Assembly: GCA_949752745.1 (NCBI GenBank)
Contig: OX457031.1
Span: 40,831,502 to 40,895,501 of the forward strand
DNA from: Protula sp. h YS-2021
Taxonomy: Eukaryota > Annelida > Polychaeta > Sabellida > Serpulidae
Direction: 5' to 3'
DNA: 64,000 bases
Part shown: piece after piece, positions 53,200-64,000 of the stretch
Numbering within the stretch: position 1 is the first letter of the stretch
Layout of the letters: the number at the start of each line of letters is the position of its first letter
Position numbers and translations under genes: made by a program
Notes under the pieces: model-generated
What the model was told of the DNA's origin: nothing
What the model saw: only the letters and a program-made list of their open reading frames with translations
Databases searched by the model: none

Positions 53200-55734
53200 T
53201 CAGGGGATATGAATATATGGCTGTGCTTGTTTACGATTTCTGGAACTTCTGCGGAGAGGCATTTGTTGCTGTTTGCTGAACTCTGAGTGTTGTGTATTGT
53301 CAACAACACTTTCTGAGTAGCTTTCTGTTGTTATGATGGGTTCCTCTCGCGTTTCATTGGTGTGGTTATTCCTGCGTGGTCTTATATGAATCCTGTTTCG
53401 GCGATATTTCTTGCCTTCACAGTTAACTACATAAGAGCGATCTGTCAGCTTTTCTTGACAGATGCCTGGGGTCCACACATTTGTATTGCTGTTTTGTGGC
53501 TGCACATAAACTGGCTGTCCAACTTCTATTTTGGGGGGGGGGGGGGTTGGGCTGCGTTTCGGTCGTAAAATCGCTTTGCCAGTTGACGTTCGTGCTCGAT
53601 CTTGGTTTTCACATCACGCTGTATTTCAGGCTCAAGTAGTTTGACGTTTGTTGGCAGCGTGGTTTTCGTTCGTCTTGCCATGAGTCGCTGAGCTGGACTT
53701 GACGCCATGTCTGTCGTAGGCGTATTTCTCCATTCGAGGAGCGATTTGTAAATATTTGTTTTCGAGCTGTAAGCCTTTTGCATTAAGATTTTAGCAATCT
53801 TAACGGTTGCTTCGATTTTACCATTGCTTTGGCTATGGTACGGTGAGATGGAGATATGGTCAAAACTCCACTCTGCTGCAAATTTTGGAGAATTCGTCGC
53901 TGACTAAATTGGCGTTGTTGTCAGTGATAACTTTGTCAGGAATTCCTAATCTCGCAAAATGAGCTTGCAGGCATTTGATGATCGCTTGGGTTGTGGACGA
54001 GTTTAAGCGATCTACTTCAAAATAATCGCTGTAATAATCCACGGTGATCAAATATGTTTTGCCTTTGAATTTGAATTCATCGACAGCGATTTTAGCCCAG
54101 GGACGCGAGGGTATTTTGGTTGTTTGCAGGGGTTCTTTCTGCTGACTGCTGTTAATCTCCTCACACACATGACAGTTATCGACAAGGTTTTTTATTTTTA
54201 TGTCACTGCGCATATCGGACCAAAATAACGAATCGGCTGCCTTTCTGATGCAGGCTGCAGTTCCAAACGGTGTCAATAAGGTTGTAAGGTAGCTGCTTTC
54301 GTCATCTAATACGCATTGATGGTATCCGTCGGATGCGTTAAAGAAGGAGAATACTTTCGCTTTGGAAAGGCGGAGCAGTATTTCCTCAATTGTTGGCATG
54401 GGGAAGTGACTTCGCTTCAGGGCTTTATTCAAGTCCATATTCTCATTTTGCCTCGCTTTTTACAATAACCATTGACGAAATCCAATCCGTGGGCTCATTC
54501 ACATTAGTGATAATACCACGTTTCTGCATGTCGTCGAGTTTCTGCTTCAGTTTCTTTAATTGCAATGGGCGTTTTGCGTGGGGTATGCTGTATCGGCGGG
54601 ATGCTCTTGTCAACTTCAAGATGTACTTGTCCTGGAAGACGGCCATGTCCTTGAAAGACATCTGAATATTTATCCAGGATGCTGTCTGCAGACGCGCTTT
54701 GAATGTGATTAATGGATGCTGGAACTTTAATAGTTATCAAGTCCATTTTTTTGACACGTGTTTGCTGAGAGCAGTTGCATTCTAGCGACTTTGGTTGTCA
54801 CAACTTCGAAACGGAGTTTATAATGTTTTCCGTTATGCATGGTGTGAAGTGTAAAAGTACCGAGGGGCTTCATGTATGATCTATCATACAAGTTGAGCTT
54901 CATATTGCTTTCTCTGATTACGGCATTGCGGTCGATCATGTGTAAGTCGTCAATAGATATGACATTACACGTTGTTCCGGTGTCAAGTAAACATTGTATC
55001 TCAGCTCGTGGGCGGTCTTTTGTGGTTGCCAGTTTCAGCGAGATGCTGATTTTCTTGGAACTGCTTTCCACATTGTTTACTGTATGCTGGACCATGAAAA
55101 GTGAAGAATTTGAATCATCGCTAGCAAATTTGGTTTTCTGGCCATTTCCGGATTGACACATGTGGGAGAAATGATTAAGTTTGTTGCACTTACCACATGT
55201 TTTACCATAGGTCTTACAGAATTGTTTGCCGCGTTTATGTGCGCTTCCGCAGTACCGACATTTCTTTGTTGCTTTGTCATCTTGTGTTTTGGGCTTTGGT
55301 GGTTTCTTCACGTGTTTAGTCCGGACCTCGCGTGTAAATAGCACATCTGAATCGAGTTGTTTAATCTGTTTTAACTGCTGATTTGCAAGTTCACTCACTC
55401 GGCATATATTGATTGCAGTGTCCAGATCGAGCTTTTTCTTACGAAACATGCGAGAGCGTGCTGCGCTGTCCGTGGTGCCCAAAACAATTCGGTCGCGTAT
55501 AAAGTCGTCTACTAGCTCACCGAATTCGCATGAATTTGCTAAGTGGCGCAGGCGAGTGACGTATTGATCAATGCTTTCATTCGAACCCTGACCAGCAGTG
55601 CCAAAAATATAACGCTCGTACACAACGTTACGCGAAGGTTTAAAATAATCTTCCAAACCATTCGGATGCTTTTGTCTTTGTTCCTGAGTTCTGTAGCAGT
55701 TTCGTAGTCTTTCCATTGTTGTTGTCACTAACAA
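53200..55734 (-). mobile_element. Ty3/Gypsy element, internally deleted, no LTRs seen
   Basis: Minus strand, 5' to 3': gag with zinc knuckles (CRYCGSAHKRGKQFC, CGKCNKLNHFSHMC) and protease LLDTGTTCNVIS in one frame (55734-54727). RT onset DMQKRGIITNVNEPTDWISS follows, then DLNKALKRSHFPMPTIEE. RT breaks off after FSFFNASDGYHQCVLDDESS (the catalytic Asp reads Asn). The frame jumps straight to the integrase: zinc domain DNCHVCEEI, core with AVDEFKFKGKTYLITVDYYS and KVITDNNANLVSDEF, the Glu region QSNGKIEATVKIAK in another frame, and a C-terminus ending RRSSRNRKQAQPYI. The YxDD part of RT and all RNase H are gone. A poly-G run breaks the frame near 53535. The gag start abuts a dispersed repeat at 55740. 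Confidence 0.9.
53533..53548 (+). repeat. Poly-G tract in the Gypsy pol frame
   Basis: A run of about 14 G on the plus strand codes poly-Pro on the minus strand. It lies where the integrase C-terminal frame is broken, so slippage here probably caused the frame change. Confidence 0.8.
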
Positions 55735-55744
55735 CCCATCATCA

Positions 55745-56480
55745 CTTCGTGCCTACGAGACCAAACCTCAAATTGTGATCTAGTTGTAATTGGTCACTAC
55801 CATAGATCACCGTCTCATATACGTCGTTGACAACATTGAACAGACGTTTGATAAGCAACCCTGTTTATTTGTTCCTTTGGGTGGACACCAAACCCCCATT
55901 TTCTCCAGTTCTAATCAATATCTTTCGTACAACGTTGAATAGATGTCGGACAATCGAATTTGTGTAGACGTCGAATAATTGGCATTGTATGGAGGTCTGG
56001 GTCATAACCAAACAACCACCTTATCACGTTACCGTTCACCACAAATGAAAGACAGGTCGCTTCGATAAAGAGGAAGTAGAATATGGGAATATCAAGAGAT
56101 CGCAAGTTTTTCCTGTCTACTTTTGAGAAATATTTTTATAACTGATCTCATCCATATCACGAGTTACAGATGACCCATGGGTGGGGGAGGGGGGTACTTT
56201 GAATTAGGGGTAACAAAGATACGTTACCCTTGTCCCTTCCTAGATGAAGAGTCCAGGATGATATCTACTGGGCTCCCCTGACCTATGCGTTGGGGAATAG
56301 ACGTTGTTTCTATTTTCATTTGGAACCTTTTCACAACGTTGAGTAGACGGCGGGTAATTAACTACTATGAATATCGGCAGGTAGGCACCATTTCGACTTT
56401 CATAATCAACTAAAATCCGACGTTGATCCGATATCGGATGGAACATCTAGCCAACATTGATACAACGCCGCAATGTTTAA
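55745..56480 (+). repeat. Dispersed ACGTTGATCC-type repeat, copy 2
   Basis: Longest copy of the family also seen at 33850-34460 and 63810-64000. Shared blocks are gagaccaaacctcaaattg, gttgtaattggtcactacca, gtctgggtcataaccaaaca, atcgcaagtttttcctgtct and aaaatccgacgttgatccga. It is rich in short cgacgtcg and acgttg modules. Its left edge touches the 5' end of the Gypsy element and its right edge lies near the DIRS terminus. Confidence 0.7.
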
Positions 56481-56639
56481 ACATTTTTGACATGAACAGT
56501 GTATAGATATATTCCTCCCGGCAGTAAAGATAAAAGAAAGCATCTATTTCATGAAAACCGCACAGTTCATAACGCCATCGCGAAAAGAGAAAAAAGTTGA
56601 CTTTATATTTTGTAACTTCGGCTGCGATTTCATTTGAGG

Positions 56640-56751
56640 AAACTCTAAGAATCACACACTTAGGAACTGAAAATTTCTTCTAGTGATTCGGATAGTCGCG
56701 TCCTTGGTCCACGCCAATCAGCATCCGTGGTAACTGTTACCAAGCCTCATT
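56640..56751 (-). repeat. DIRS inverted terminal repeat, 3' side
   Basis: The stretch from aactctaagaatcacacac to gttaccaagcctcatt is an inverted copy of 61692-61804, with roughly 85-90% identity by eye. Confidence 0.85.
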
Positions 56752-56820
56752 AGAGTATTGCTCTACTGCGCCAACCACACCCAGGTCCGCGGGGTGGATG
56801 GGTGGGACGCTCCGATAAAA

Positions 56821-56917
56821 ATGGAGAACGTAAAAGTAAAAGAGCGTTTTACGAAAATAAATCGTCAGTTTTACTTCGTAAAAGCCCCGAATTCGCTTAT
56901 CTCCACTTTTATGCGGG
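56821..56917 (-). repeat. DIRS internal complementary region
   Basis: Positions 56869-56917 (ttttacttcgtaaaag, c/tccgaattcgcttatctcc, cttttatgcggg) match the reverse complement of 61814-61862, just outside the right terminal repeat, at 47 of 49 positions. In DIRS elements this region is complementary to the outer ends of the terminal repeats and serves circle formation during replication. The first half (ggagaacgtaaaagtaaaag) resembles the end of the other DIRS copy near 50905. Confidence 0.8.
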
Positions 56918-58163
56918 ACTAACCCAGGAGTCGGGGTGACCTGCGTTGAGAGTCACATCTAGAAAAATTTTCCCAAGAATTAGCTCTTACTCCAAAGAAC
57001 GTGCTGTCTTCCGTGAGAGGGCGAAAGGCGTAAATAAAACACTGCAGAGAATGGTTAATGTGTTCAATGTGCCGTGGAATAAAATATAATCTAGCTGGTG
57101 AACAACTCTAGCAAACGGAAGGACGAACGAACCAAGAAACCAAGAAGTGAGGAAGACGCACCTATGACCACGCTCCTCCCCCGCTTTCACCCTTGCTAAC
57201 ACCATCTCCCTCCATCCTCCCACAAGATGGTAGCCCAAACTAACCGCAAGGTTGATTTAAATAAACATGTAATAATCCCTTTTATTTGAACTTTTAACAA
57301 ACATGATCGCGGAACCAAGTCCGCGTACTTAGCTACATGACCAAGCAATTGCTCACCGAGCTTGGTCACTCACAAACCGCACCTTAAAGTTTATAATTAT
57401 GGGCACAATGAAATCAATATGGTCCCAACCAATTGACACTTTATGCTTTAAACTTAACTTAGAACCAAGCAGCAAACCAACGCCGTGTTCTTCATCAAGT
57501 ACAGCTGGTAACACCAGATATTCGTATATCATGGGTTGGACGCACTATCGTGCGCACTAACAGAACGCTATTACACTGTACCAACTGTTTGACCCTGCAC
57601 GCACCACAATGCGCTCAGTCAGAACACCGACTGAAGGGTAGACGCACTCGTCCATCACGGGTGACGCACTATCATGCGCCCATTCAACACCTAAACTTAA
57701 CATGATAGAACTCAATTAACGCACTACAATGTGCCAATGTTCAACCTCGGTCACTAGTTAAGTGACACCAGCCAGCTTAGGTAAGTGATCCCTGCGAAGC
57801 CGACTCCAGTGGCCACGACGGACGCACCGAGAGGGGATGCGCAGTGCGTACTAGTGCACACCCCATTTTTTCCAAGGGAAGATGGAATACCGGACTAGCA
57901 GGGGTGAAGTGCCGAGACCAGCGCACACTAAATGCGGGAGAGTGGGTGCCTGTAGCACCGCCATCGGGGCACTGAACCGCAACTAAAGCACAAAGAATTC
58001 CTGTTCCAATGCGCTGATGGACGTTATGACGCCATTAAGGGCGACCTTGATTCTGGGCCTTCTTGAATTTGCCCCCGCCGCTGCCAAAGCGTTGGAAGAT
58101 GGTATCGTTGCGCTTGAACTTGTCTTTGCCCTTGGTTGACTATTCACAGCAAAAATACAAGGG

Positions 58164-58990
58164 TCAGATAGAGACTACTGACCCGGCGGCCACGAAGTGG
58201 CCTAAAGAATATAAGCCCGATAGTTCGCGCCAAGAGTAGTCCTTCAGGTAATATTTAATGAATGAGTTAAGAGAAGACCAACATAAGGTCTTTAAAATGT
58301 CAGTTAGGGATACACTACGCAGTGCTCTAATTGAGTTGGCTACTTGCCTTGCATGATGAGCTTTAACTTTACACAGATCTCTGAAACCCGGCTCTGCCTG
58401 GGCTTTTTCATAAGCTTCCAAGATGACATTCTTAATGTACTTAGAGATAGTTTCTTTAGAAGTGTCCATATTGAACTGGGACATGAAGGAAATGATCAAG
58501 GCTTTCTGACCATCGCTCCTGTAGTCCTCTGATACCTGGAGATACTTAGACAATGCCTGAACCGGGCAGAGAGAGACCAGGCCTGAATCCCCGTCCCCTA
58601 CCTCCAGGGCTGGCAGTGTTATCTGTTGGAGGGTACCGAGGCCCGCGGTGGCGATACGCGTCTTATCCATGAAGCCTGCCCTCGGTCTGAGGAAGACTTT
58701 TTTCCACTCACCGTTCTCCTTCAAAATCTGACGGTCAAGGGCATGTGTCTCCCCTCTTCTCTTACCCGAAGCCAGGGCCTACAGAAACGTGAATCTTACC
58801 ATTGCACGTTTGGGTGTGATCACGTCCTCCCCGAATATGTCCGCTCTCTGAAGGTAACGCAGAACCAAGGACAGGTCCCACTGGGCTATATTGGTGTTTG
58901 ACGGGGGAGTATTCACTCTGAAGTGCGTAAACAGCATAGACAGGACTGGTCCTTCCCTGGGTCATAACCCGTTGAGGCTTTTAGCCTAGA
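58164..58990 (-). pseudogene. DIRS tyrosine recombinase
   Basis: The last 186-codon frame (58724-58164) covers most of the catalytic domain: SLCPVQALSKYLQ, ETISKYIKNVILEAYEKAQ, VKAHHARQVANSIRAL (His-x-x-Arg), LCWSSLNSFIKYYLKDYSW (the Tyr region) and GLYSLGHFVAAGSVVS. Upstream, in another frame and with a stop, lie AQWDLSLVLRYLQRADIFGE and ALASGKRRG with the first catalytic Arg. A one-base shift near 58745 and a TAG just before ALASG break the gene. It would insert the circular DNA copy into the genome. Confidence 0.88.
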
Positions 58991-59117
58991 GCCTATGGTG
59001 GCTCGGTAACCCTCAATTGAACCCACCTTCAGATGCTCGGTCGTAAACAGATGATGTAGGAAGTCTGCTACCACTGCCGGTGTGGCGATTTTTTAAATGC
59101 TCTGACCACTGGCCTTG

Positions 59118-59603
59118 CTACATCCTGCCCTGGAAGTGAATCTCCCAGCCGGATAGGGACGCGTCGGTTTGCACCTCCAAGTCTGGGGATGGGACTGTGA
59201 AGGGCACCCCCTCGCGCATGACCCGATCGTCACACCACCAAGCCAGCTCTTGGTGTGCCCTTAGCGAAAGGGACATCTTGGGTCTGGGGTGTCTGCCCTG
59301 GCGTAAAGCTCGTCTGAACCCCGCTTGAAAGGGCCTGTAATGTAGTTTCCCTAGGGACTGTCTTCTCCGTAGCCACCAGCAGCCGAACAAGGACTTCATC
59401 TTTGCCAAACTCATCCCGGAACCTGGCTTTACGGATCTGACGCTCGCCCGGATCCTTTCTCTCCGTTCGGGGGTGGGGTAAGCTCTTGCCAGTTTCAGAT
59501 CCCATCTTTCCCCTAAAACACCATTACATGATTTTGAGTTTTGATTTGTTTCTGATTTGTTTCGGTTCACCAAGAGACCCACCTTTGTTGCTTGGTCGAC
59601 CAA
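59118..59603 (-). pseudogene. DIRS RNase H region
   Basis: The frame starts in the end of RT (KVGLLVNRNKSETNQ) and reads LARAYPTPERRERI, KMKSLFGCWWLRRR, LSLRAHQELAWWCDD, REGVPFTVPSPDLEVQTDA and SLSGWEIHFQGRM. The TDAS motif with its catalytic Asp is kept. The frame ends before the rest of RNase H. It matches the remnant at 23430-24060 motif for motif. Confidence 0.85.
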
Positions 59604-59619
59604 GGCCCGCGTTTGTCGA

Positions 59620-60248
59620 CTTACCGTGACTCGGTCGCGATGAGCTATGAATTTCGTGAAGACGAAGGGAGCCGTAGAGAGGCCGAAAGGAAAACCTGGA
59701 ACCAGAATTTTTTTCCCTACCTAGAAGCATAGATACTTCCTGGCCGACGGGTGCAAAGTAACGTGCAGGTATGCATCGGACAGGTCTATGGACGTGCCCC
59801 ACATGACCCCAATCAGAGAGCTTTTTATAATCTGGGCCGTGTCCATCTGAAAGGGTGTCACATGGAGGAATTGATTCAGAGAAGACAGATCTATGACTAG
59901 GCGCCAACCCCCCGATTTCTTGGGTACCAAAAAGACCCGGCTGAAAAACAATTTTTGGTTCTCTGGCATTTCCCTTATGGCCCCTTTGCTCATTAAGTCT
60001 TCGACCATCGACTGGAGAGCTCGGTGCTTTGGCGAGTTTGGATCGTAGGAGGCGATCAGGCTGCTTGGGGCTAGGTAGCGCAGAGGTATGGGAGGAACGT
60101 ATCCAAGACGGTTCCGATTGAACGGGAGTGCGTAACCCTCTCTTAGCCAACGCACTACTTTTTTCGGAGCACCCATACCTCGATTTGTGTCGGAGTAGAG
60201 TCCGAGTGTGGAGGAATGCCAAACTCTCCCACATGGCTGGTAAAACAC
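59620..60248 (-). pseudogene. DIRS reverse transcriptase, catalytic box deleted
   Basis: The main frame (60248-59721) reads YDPNSPKHRALQSMVEDLM, FSRVFLVPKKSGGWRLVIDL, SSLNQFLHVTPFQMDT and SIDLSDAYLHVTLHPSARKY, which contains the first catalytic Asp. After a break the frame VPGFPFGLSTAPFVFTKFIA follows. The sequence then jumps to DRVTVSRQTRALVDQATKVG, skipping the part that should hold YLDDWL. The enzyme cannot work. Confidence 0.87.
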
Positions 60249-60556
60249 GCCCCCGACTTTGCGAGTGTGACCGTCACGTTCTCATTCACGGTGGATGGAG
60301 AGGAGCGAGGACAGAACCTTCCGAAATGACTCTCTCCGTCTCTTTTTGAGGGAGCGGCCAGGCCTTATACAGTACAACTCTCTCACTAGTCCCAGGTAAG
60401 TCCAGCTCCGCCATTATCCGAGAAGTTGTCGGAGATTTGACTTTCTTCCTCTTCCGGGGTAAGTCAAAGTCAGACTCTACGTCCCTGTCCGCCCACAGCC
60501 GAAGACACCTGTCCAGCCACTAGGGAACCAGCTTTCGGCATATCCAGAGACAGGGA

Positions 60557-60793
60557 CTACACTTTACGACGTACTCTCCGCTTAATGTTCTTGGCGCGTA
60601 CCTTTTCCAATGCGTCCCAGTCCTGCGGGGATAGATGCGCACACTCCTTGCAAGTGTGTAAAGCGTCGCACAGCGGGATATCTCTCCTGCAGCGGTCGCA
60701 GAGTGAGCGAGGGTTGGCTGCTGAAGCTGGGTGAACGCAGGAGATCTGCAACTTGTTGTGGTAAAGGCTGGCCTCCGTCATGTCTGGAAACAA
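60557..60793 (-). CDS. DIRS ORF1 (gag-like) fragment
   Basis: A 78-codon frame carrying a Cys-rich module, LCDRCRRDIPLCDALHTCKE then CAHLSPQDWDALEKVRAK, which looks like a metal-binding domain, and a basic end IKRRVRRKV. It opens MFPDMTEASLYHNKL. Its place upstream of RT on the same strand marks it as ORF1. The product is probably shortened, since the space to RT holds further broken frames. Confidence 0.6.
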   Translation of the reverse strand: MFPDMTEASLYHNKLQISCVHPASAANPRSLCDRCRRDIPLCDALHTCKECAHLSPQDWDALEKVRAKNIKRRVRRKV

Positions 60794-61691
60794 GCAAAGG
60801 TATGAGTGTATAAGTAAATAAATCTAAACCCATTACTACACTCATTCCAGAGCTGAAAACTATACTGAACCAAGCTTTTACCACTAAAGCCCATAAAATA
60901 AGCGTACCGAGCGCATAGGAACGCAGGGGTGATGCAGAGCGCAGCCAAGACGTACCAAGCTTGGTCGTGTACCAAGAACCAAGAACCCTGATAGTGCTTG
61001 GGCCTCGGTGTTCTGACCCAGACTCGACAAGCCTCACTAAGGCTTGGTAGCCCGTTGGTACTGGAAGCTACCAAGCCCCTAGATTGGCCTTGGTAACCAA
61101 GCCTCCGCTCAGAACCGAGCACCGAGATGGTACTCCGTACTCAACTTAACCCAGAACGTAGAACGTCCTAGGTAAAGCGAGAGTAATGGAGTTCTGTAGA
61201 GCAAAAAAAGGCGACTCAGAGGCTGAAATTCAACCCCTCTATGCTAGGCAGTTCCAAGCACTCCGTCCTGCTTTGGAGATGCTGGCGGCCTGCTAGGAAG
61301 CATCCACTACGCAGCTCGGTCTGCTAACGACCAAGGTGTGGAAAGTAGCAACGGATCTGAACAGAACTCAGCAAACTGAAAAGATCCGTGCTCCTCTAAG
61401 GGTCAAAGGGCGTACGCCCGTATTAGTAAACAGTGGAGACTACGAGTAACATTTTTCGGGAAGAAAAAACATTCGAAACCCCCGTGATGCAAACTCAGAA
61501 AACTAGCAGTAGAGTACGAAGGCAAAAATCTCCAAATTACACGAACTGACTAGGCTTCGCCTCCAAACATCCTTGAATGAACGTAAAAGGCAACTAAAAA
61601 CGTATTTTCGGACCTTGAACTGACGGTAGGAAAAACAAAATTTTTTCCCAGTCTAGAAACGCGTGTGGTTGGTAACCGCACGCAATACGAG

Positions 61692-61862
61692 AATGAGGCT
61701 TGGTAACAGTTATCAAGGATGCTGATTGGCGGGGACCAAGGACGGGACTATTCGAGTCACTAGAAGTAATTTTTAGTTCTTAAGTGCGTGATTCTTAGAG
61801 TTTTACGAGAAAACCCGTATAAAAGTGGAGATAAGCGAATTCGGAGCTTTTACGAAGTAAAA
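61692..61862 (-). repeat. DIRS inverted terminal repeat, 5' side with outer extension
   Basis: 61692-61804 is the inverted copy of 56640-56751. The outer extension 61814-61862 (cccgtataaaagtggagata, agcgaattcggagctttta, cgaagtaaaa) is the partner of the internal complementary region at 56869-56917. Confidence 0.85.
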
Positions 61863-61874
61863 GAGATATTTTAT

Positions 61875-63805
61875 CGTTCAAACTTTTTTATGCGCACCAA
61901 CAGAGCGATGAAATACATGTGAATTTTTAGAATTATTCCGTGTTTAGGATGCTTGCAGAAATAGCTTTTCATGTGAGCGTGTGTTTGGGGCACAAAGAAT
62001 TATTAAAGTTAAATCGAGTTCAAAAACTCTGTGAGGTTCAGTTAGATCGACTCATACAAAATCACGATAAATGGGCCTCATGTCGCCTCATTTGAATATA
62101 CGGACGAAAACGCGCTTTAGCGCTATGGGAGAAAGGAGGAGGTGAATTATGGATTCAATTTCATGAAATTGAATGACTGAAATTTAGTTTAATTTAATTG
62201 TGCAAATAATGGTCAAGTTTTAAAAATAATTTGTTACAAATGTTACAGCCGGCAATTTTGCTGGTTGAGTTACATAGCTGTTTTGTTTAGTCTTTTATTT
62301 CGATATCAGATATCCCAGGCATCATAACAATATAAATTTTGTTTTATGAATGTTCAAATTCTGACATAGTTGCTTATGCAAAATCATTGAGTTATGAAAA
62401 TATGAACTATTTTTCTTATTTTATTATTTATTATGAAAGCGACTCAAAATTTTCATAACGGACGGAAATACGAGTTTAAATCCTATCGCGAACAGCGCCC
62501 GACACATTCATTAACCAGTTTTAGAATGTCTAAAATAAACAATATCATTAGACATGAGTTTGTGTGAATGTGTGATAAAATATGATAGGTTTTGCGCCCC
62601 CAAAAAGTCAAAGTTACAATGGCTGTTATAACGGCTTTGCTAATGACAACCGTGAAGCCATATAATGACAACCGTGACGCCATTTCATATGGCATTGACA
62701 CTGTGACTCCATTTTTACGGCTATGGCTGCTTTCCCATTCCTTCCTTGTTAAAAAAAACGGTCTTTTTAGTCTGAATAAAGTTTAGTCGCTAGTTTCTGT
62801 TACAATTTAAAAACGCAAAATAAAGATCGCTGAATGCGACTGCAGAAAATCCCTAACATCGGTGACTTGTTGAAGTAGCTTACTTCAGCAGGATTCGTAT
62901 ATCGGTTTGACGGCTGTATTTTAAAACTTCGAGGAGACGAGAGGTGTGTGATACAATGAAAGATTAACTTCAGAATTCCTATTCTTTGTTTCTGATTGTT
63001 TTGTGAATATTATATAGTCATTACATATTGCAATGGAATCGACCATCACTTTTTTGTTAAAGTGATAAAGATAATTACCAAAAGGGTAATTGTTCTAAAA
63101 CAAAGTGTTAATTTTCGATAATTAAATTTGTTAGATAAAAGCATGAAAGTATGATTTAAATATTTGTATCCGTTATTGCAAATTTTAATTACCTCCACAT
63201 TAAATAAAGCTTTGTTGGAAAGCTGTTTTTTTTATCATGGCGTTTTTTTGCGCCTGATCATTTTGACGTATGATTGTCTGCATTTAAAAAACGACTAAAT
63301 TTTTGTTTAGAAACTGATGCACTTTTTGGGTACAAACATCTACAGAAATCAAGAAGTACAGAAAAGAATATCCAGGTGTATATTAAAGCCTGTCTTAAAC
63401 CTATCGTTATCTGTACAAGTGCTATTTCGTCCAATTGATACAATCTGAATTGGTTTATATCTGTTATGACCTTTTTTATCTCACTCATATCATGTCCTCC
63501 GCGTTATCACTCAGATAGTCCATTGCGAATGAAACTGAGTTTGGCTTAAAAGAGACCAGTCTTCCTGAAGTTTTGATTTTTTACTACGTTTAACTTAATT
63601 CATACTTAACAAAAGGTGCGACGGATAAAGACAAAAAAGTGAAGAAAAATAAAACAATTTCTTATAAATTTAAAGGCGTTACGATATTTTCCAAATCCAA
63701 AAGCATAAAAAGACAAAATCCTCTTTGTACCAAGAGTCAAAAAAATAAAAATAAGAAAAGACAAAACAACTAACTAGTAACTATTTACTGTCTTACCCAA
63801 TAAAC
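61875..63805. other. Unassigned AT-rich sequence
   Basis: No gene, RNA or mobile element recognised. A short tandem pair, aatgacaaccgtgaagccat and aatgacaaccgtgacgccat, lies at 62642-62681. Confidence 0.5.
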
Positions 63806-63809
63806 ATTT

Positions 63810-64000
63810 TATGGTTGAATCATCATCGACCTGACCAAACCTCAACATTACCTGTGGTTGTACTTCGGTTGTTATTGGTCGCGACCAGGAAGCAACGTCT
63901 TACGAACTTCAAAAACACACCTTTTTCCGACGCCTAATCAATCTGTTTGATCCAATGTTGATTCTACGTCGAAAAACTGACGTCGAGTCGAAATATCAGC
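63810..64000 (+). repeat. Dispersed ACGTTGATCC-type repeat, copy 3 (cut by the window)
   Basis: Begins ctgaccaaacctcaacatta and goes on with ggttgttattggtcgcgacc and ttgattctacgtcgaaaaac, following the order of the copy at 55745. Confidence 0.55.

Larger units (their letters stand above)
56640..61870 (-). mobile_element. DIRS-type retrotransposon, complete ends, decayed coding
   Basis: About 5.2 kb, minus strand. It has inverted terminal repeats (56640-56751 and 61692-61804), an internal complementary region near the 3' end, and the DIRS gene order: ORF1 (60793-60557), RT (60248-59620), RNase H (59603-59118) and tyrosine recombinase (58990-58164). There are no LTRs and no integrase, as expected for the class. 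Each ORF has stops or frameshifts and the RT box is missing. The 3' non-coding part (56920-58160) and 5' leader (60800-61690) are rich in CCAAG and CTTGG modules. Confidence 0.88.

Overview
This is an AT-rich piece of animal nuclear DNA: two spliced genes, many introns, several retrotransposon classes and a great deal of non-coding repeat. No bacterial or organellar signal is seen. The repeat types (DIRS, Ty3/Gypsy, Jockey/CR1, L2 and Tx1-like LINEs, and arrays rich in TGACCTTGACC) suggest a marine invertebrate, perhaps a mollusc. The taxon is inference.

Both host genes lie on the minus strand. The first (about 3.6-10.6 kb) is a kinesin-motor-related protein. Eleven coding exons with compatible phases make an exact 511-codon frame. 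All three nucleotide-handling motifs of the motor are damaged, so it looks like a pseudo-motor followed by coiled coil, most like the CCDC78 family. The second (about 27.9-40.5 kb) is uridine phosphorylase. Six exons give 256 residues plus stop; the N-terminal exon or exons were not found.

Region by region: 1-3.4 kb holds a 51-bp minisatellite and then a diverged repeat of about 130-160 bp. 3.4-10.6 kb is the kinesin-like gene, with a MITE and other repeats in its introns. 13.6-21 kb is a minus-strand Jockey/CR1-like LINE split by a young Ty3/Gypsy element (LTRs 175/176 identical, 5-bp target duplication) that has lost part of its integrase. 23.4-25.3 kb is a DIRS remnant. 27.9-40.5 kb is uridine phosphorylase. 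Its introns hold two inverted copies of an undescribed element of about 0.87 kb with 6-bp target duplications, one of them split by a 4.76-kb fold-back element. 42.6-46.7 kb is a tandem array of about 140-bp units rich in AAGGTCA-type half-sites, interrupted by an L2-like LINE. 48.1-51 kb joins a Tx1/L1-like RT fragment to a DIRS 3' fragment. 53.2-55.7 kb is an internally deleted Gypsy element. 56.6-61.9 kb is a structurally complete but coding-degenerate DIRS element with inverted terminal repeats and an internal complementary region.

The strongest items for follow-up are the pseudo-motor, the inverted repeat pair flanking one uridine phosphorylase exon (a circular-RNA layout), the two nested TIR elements with 6-bp target duplications, and the DIRS element with its terminal structure preserved. 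All exon borders were read by eye from splice signals, reading phase and family similarity; none is backed by transcript data.
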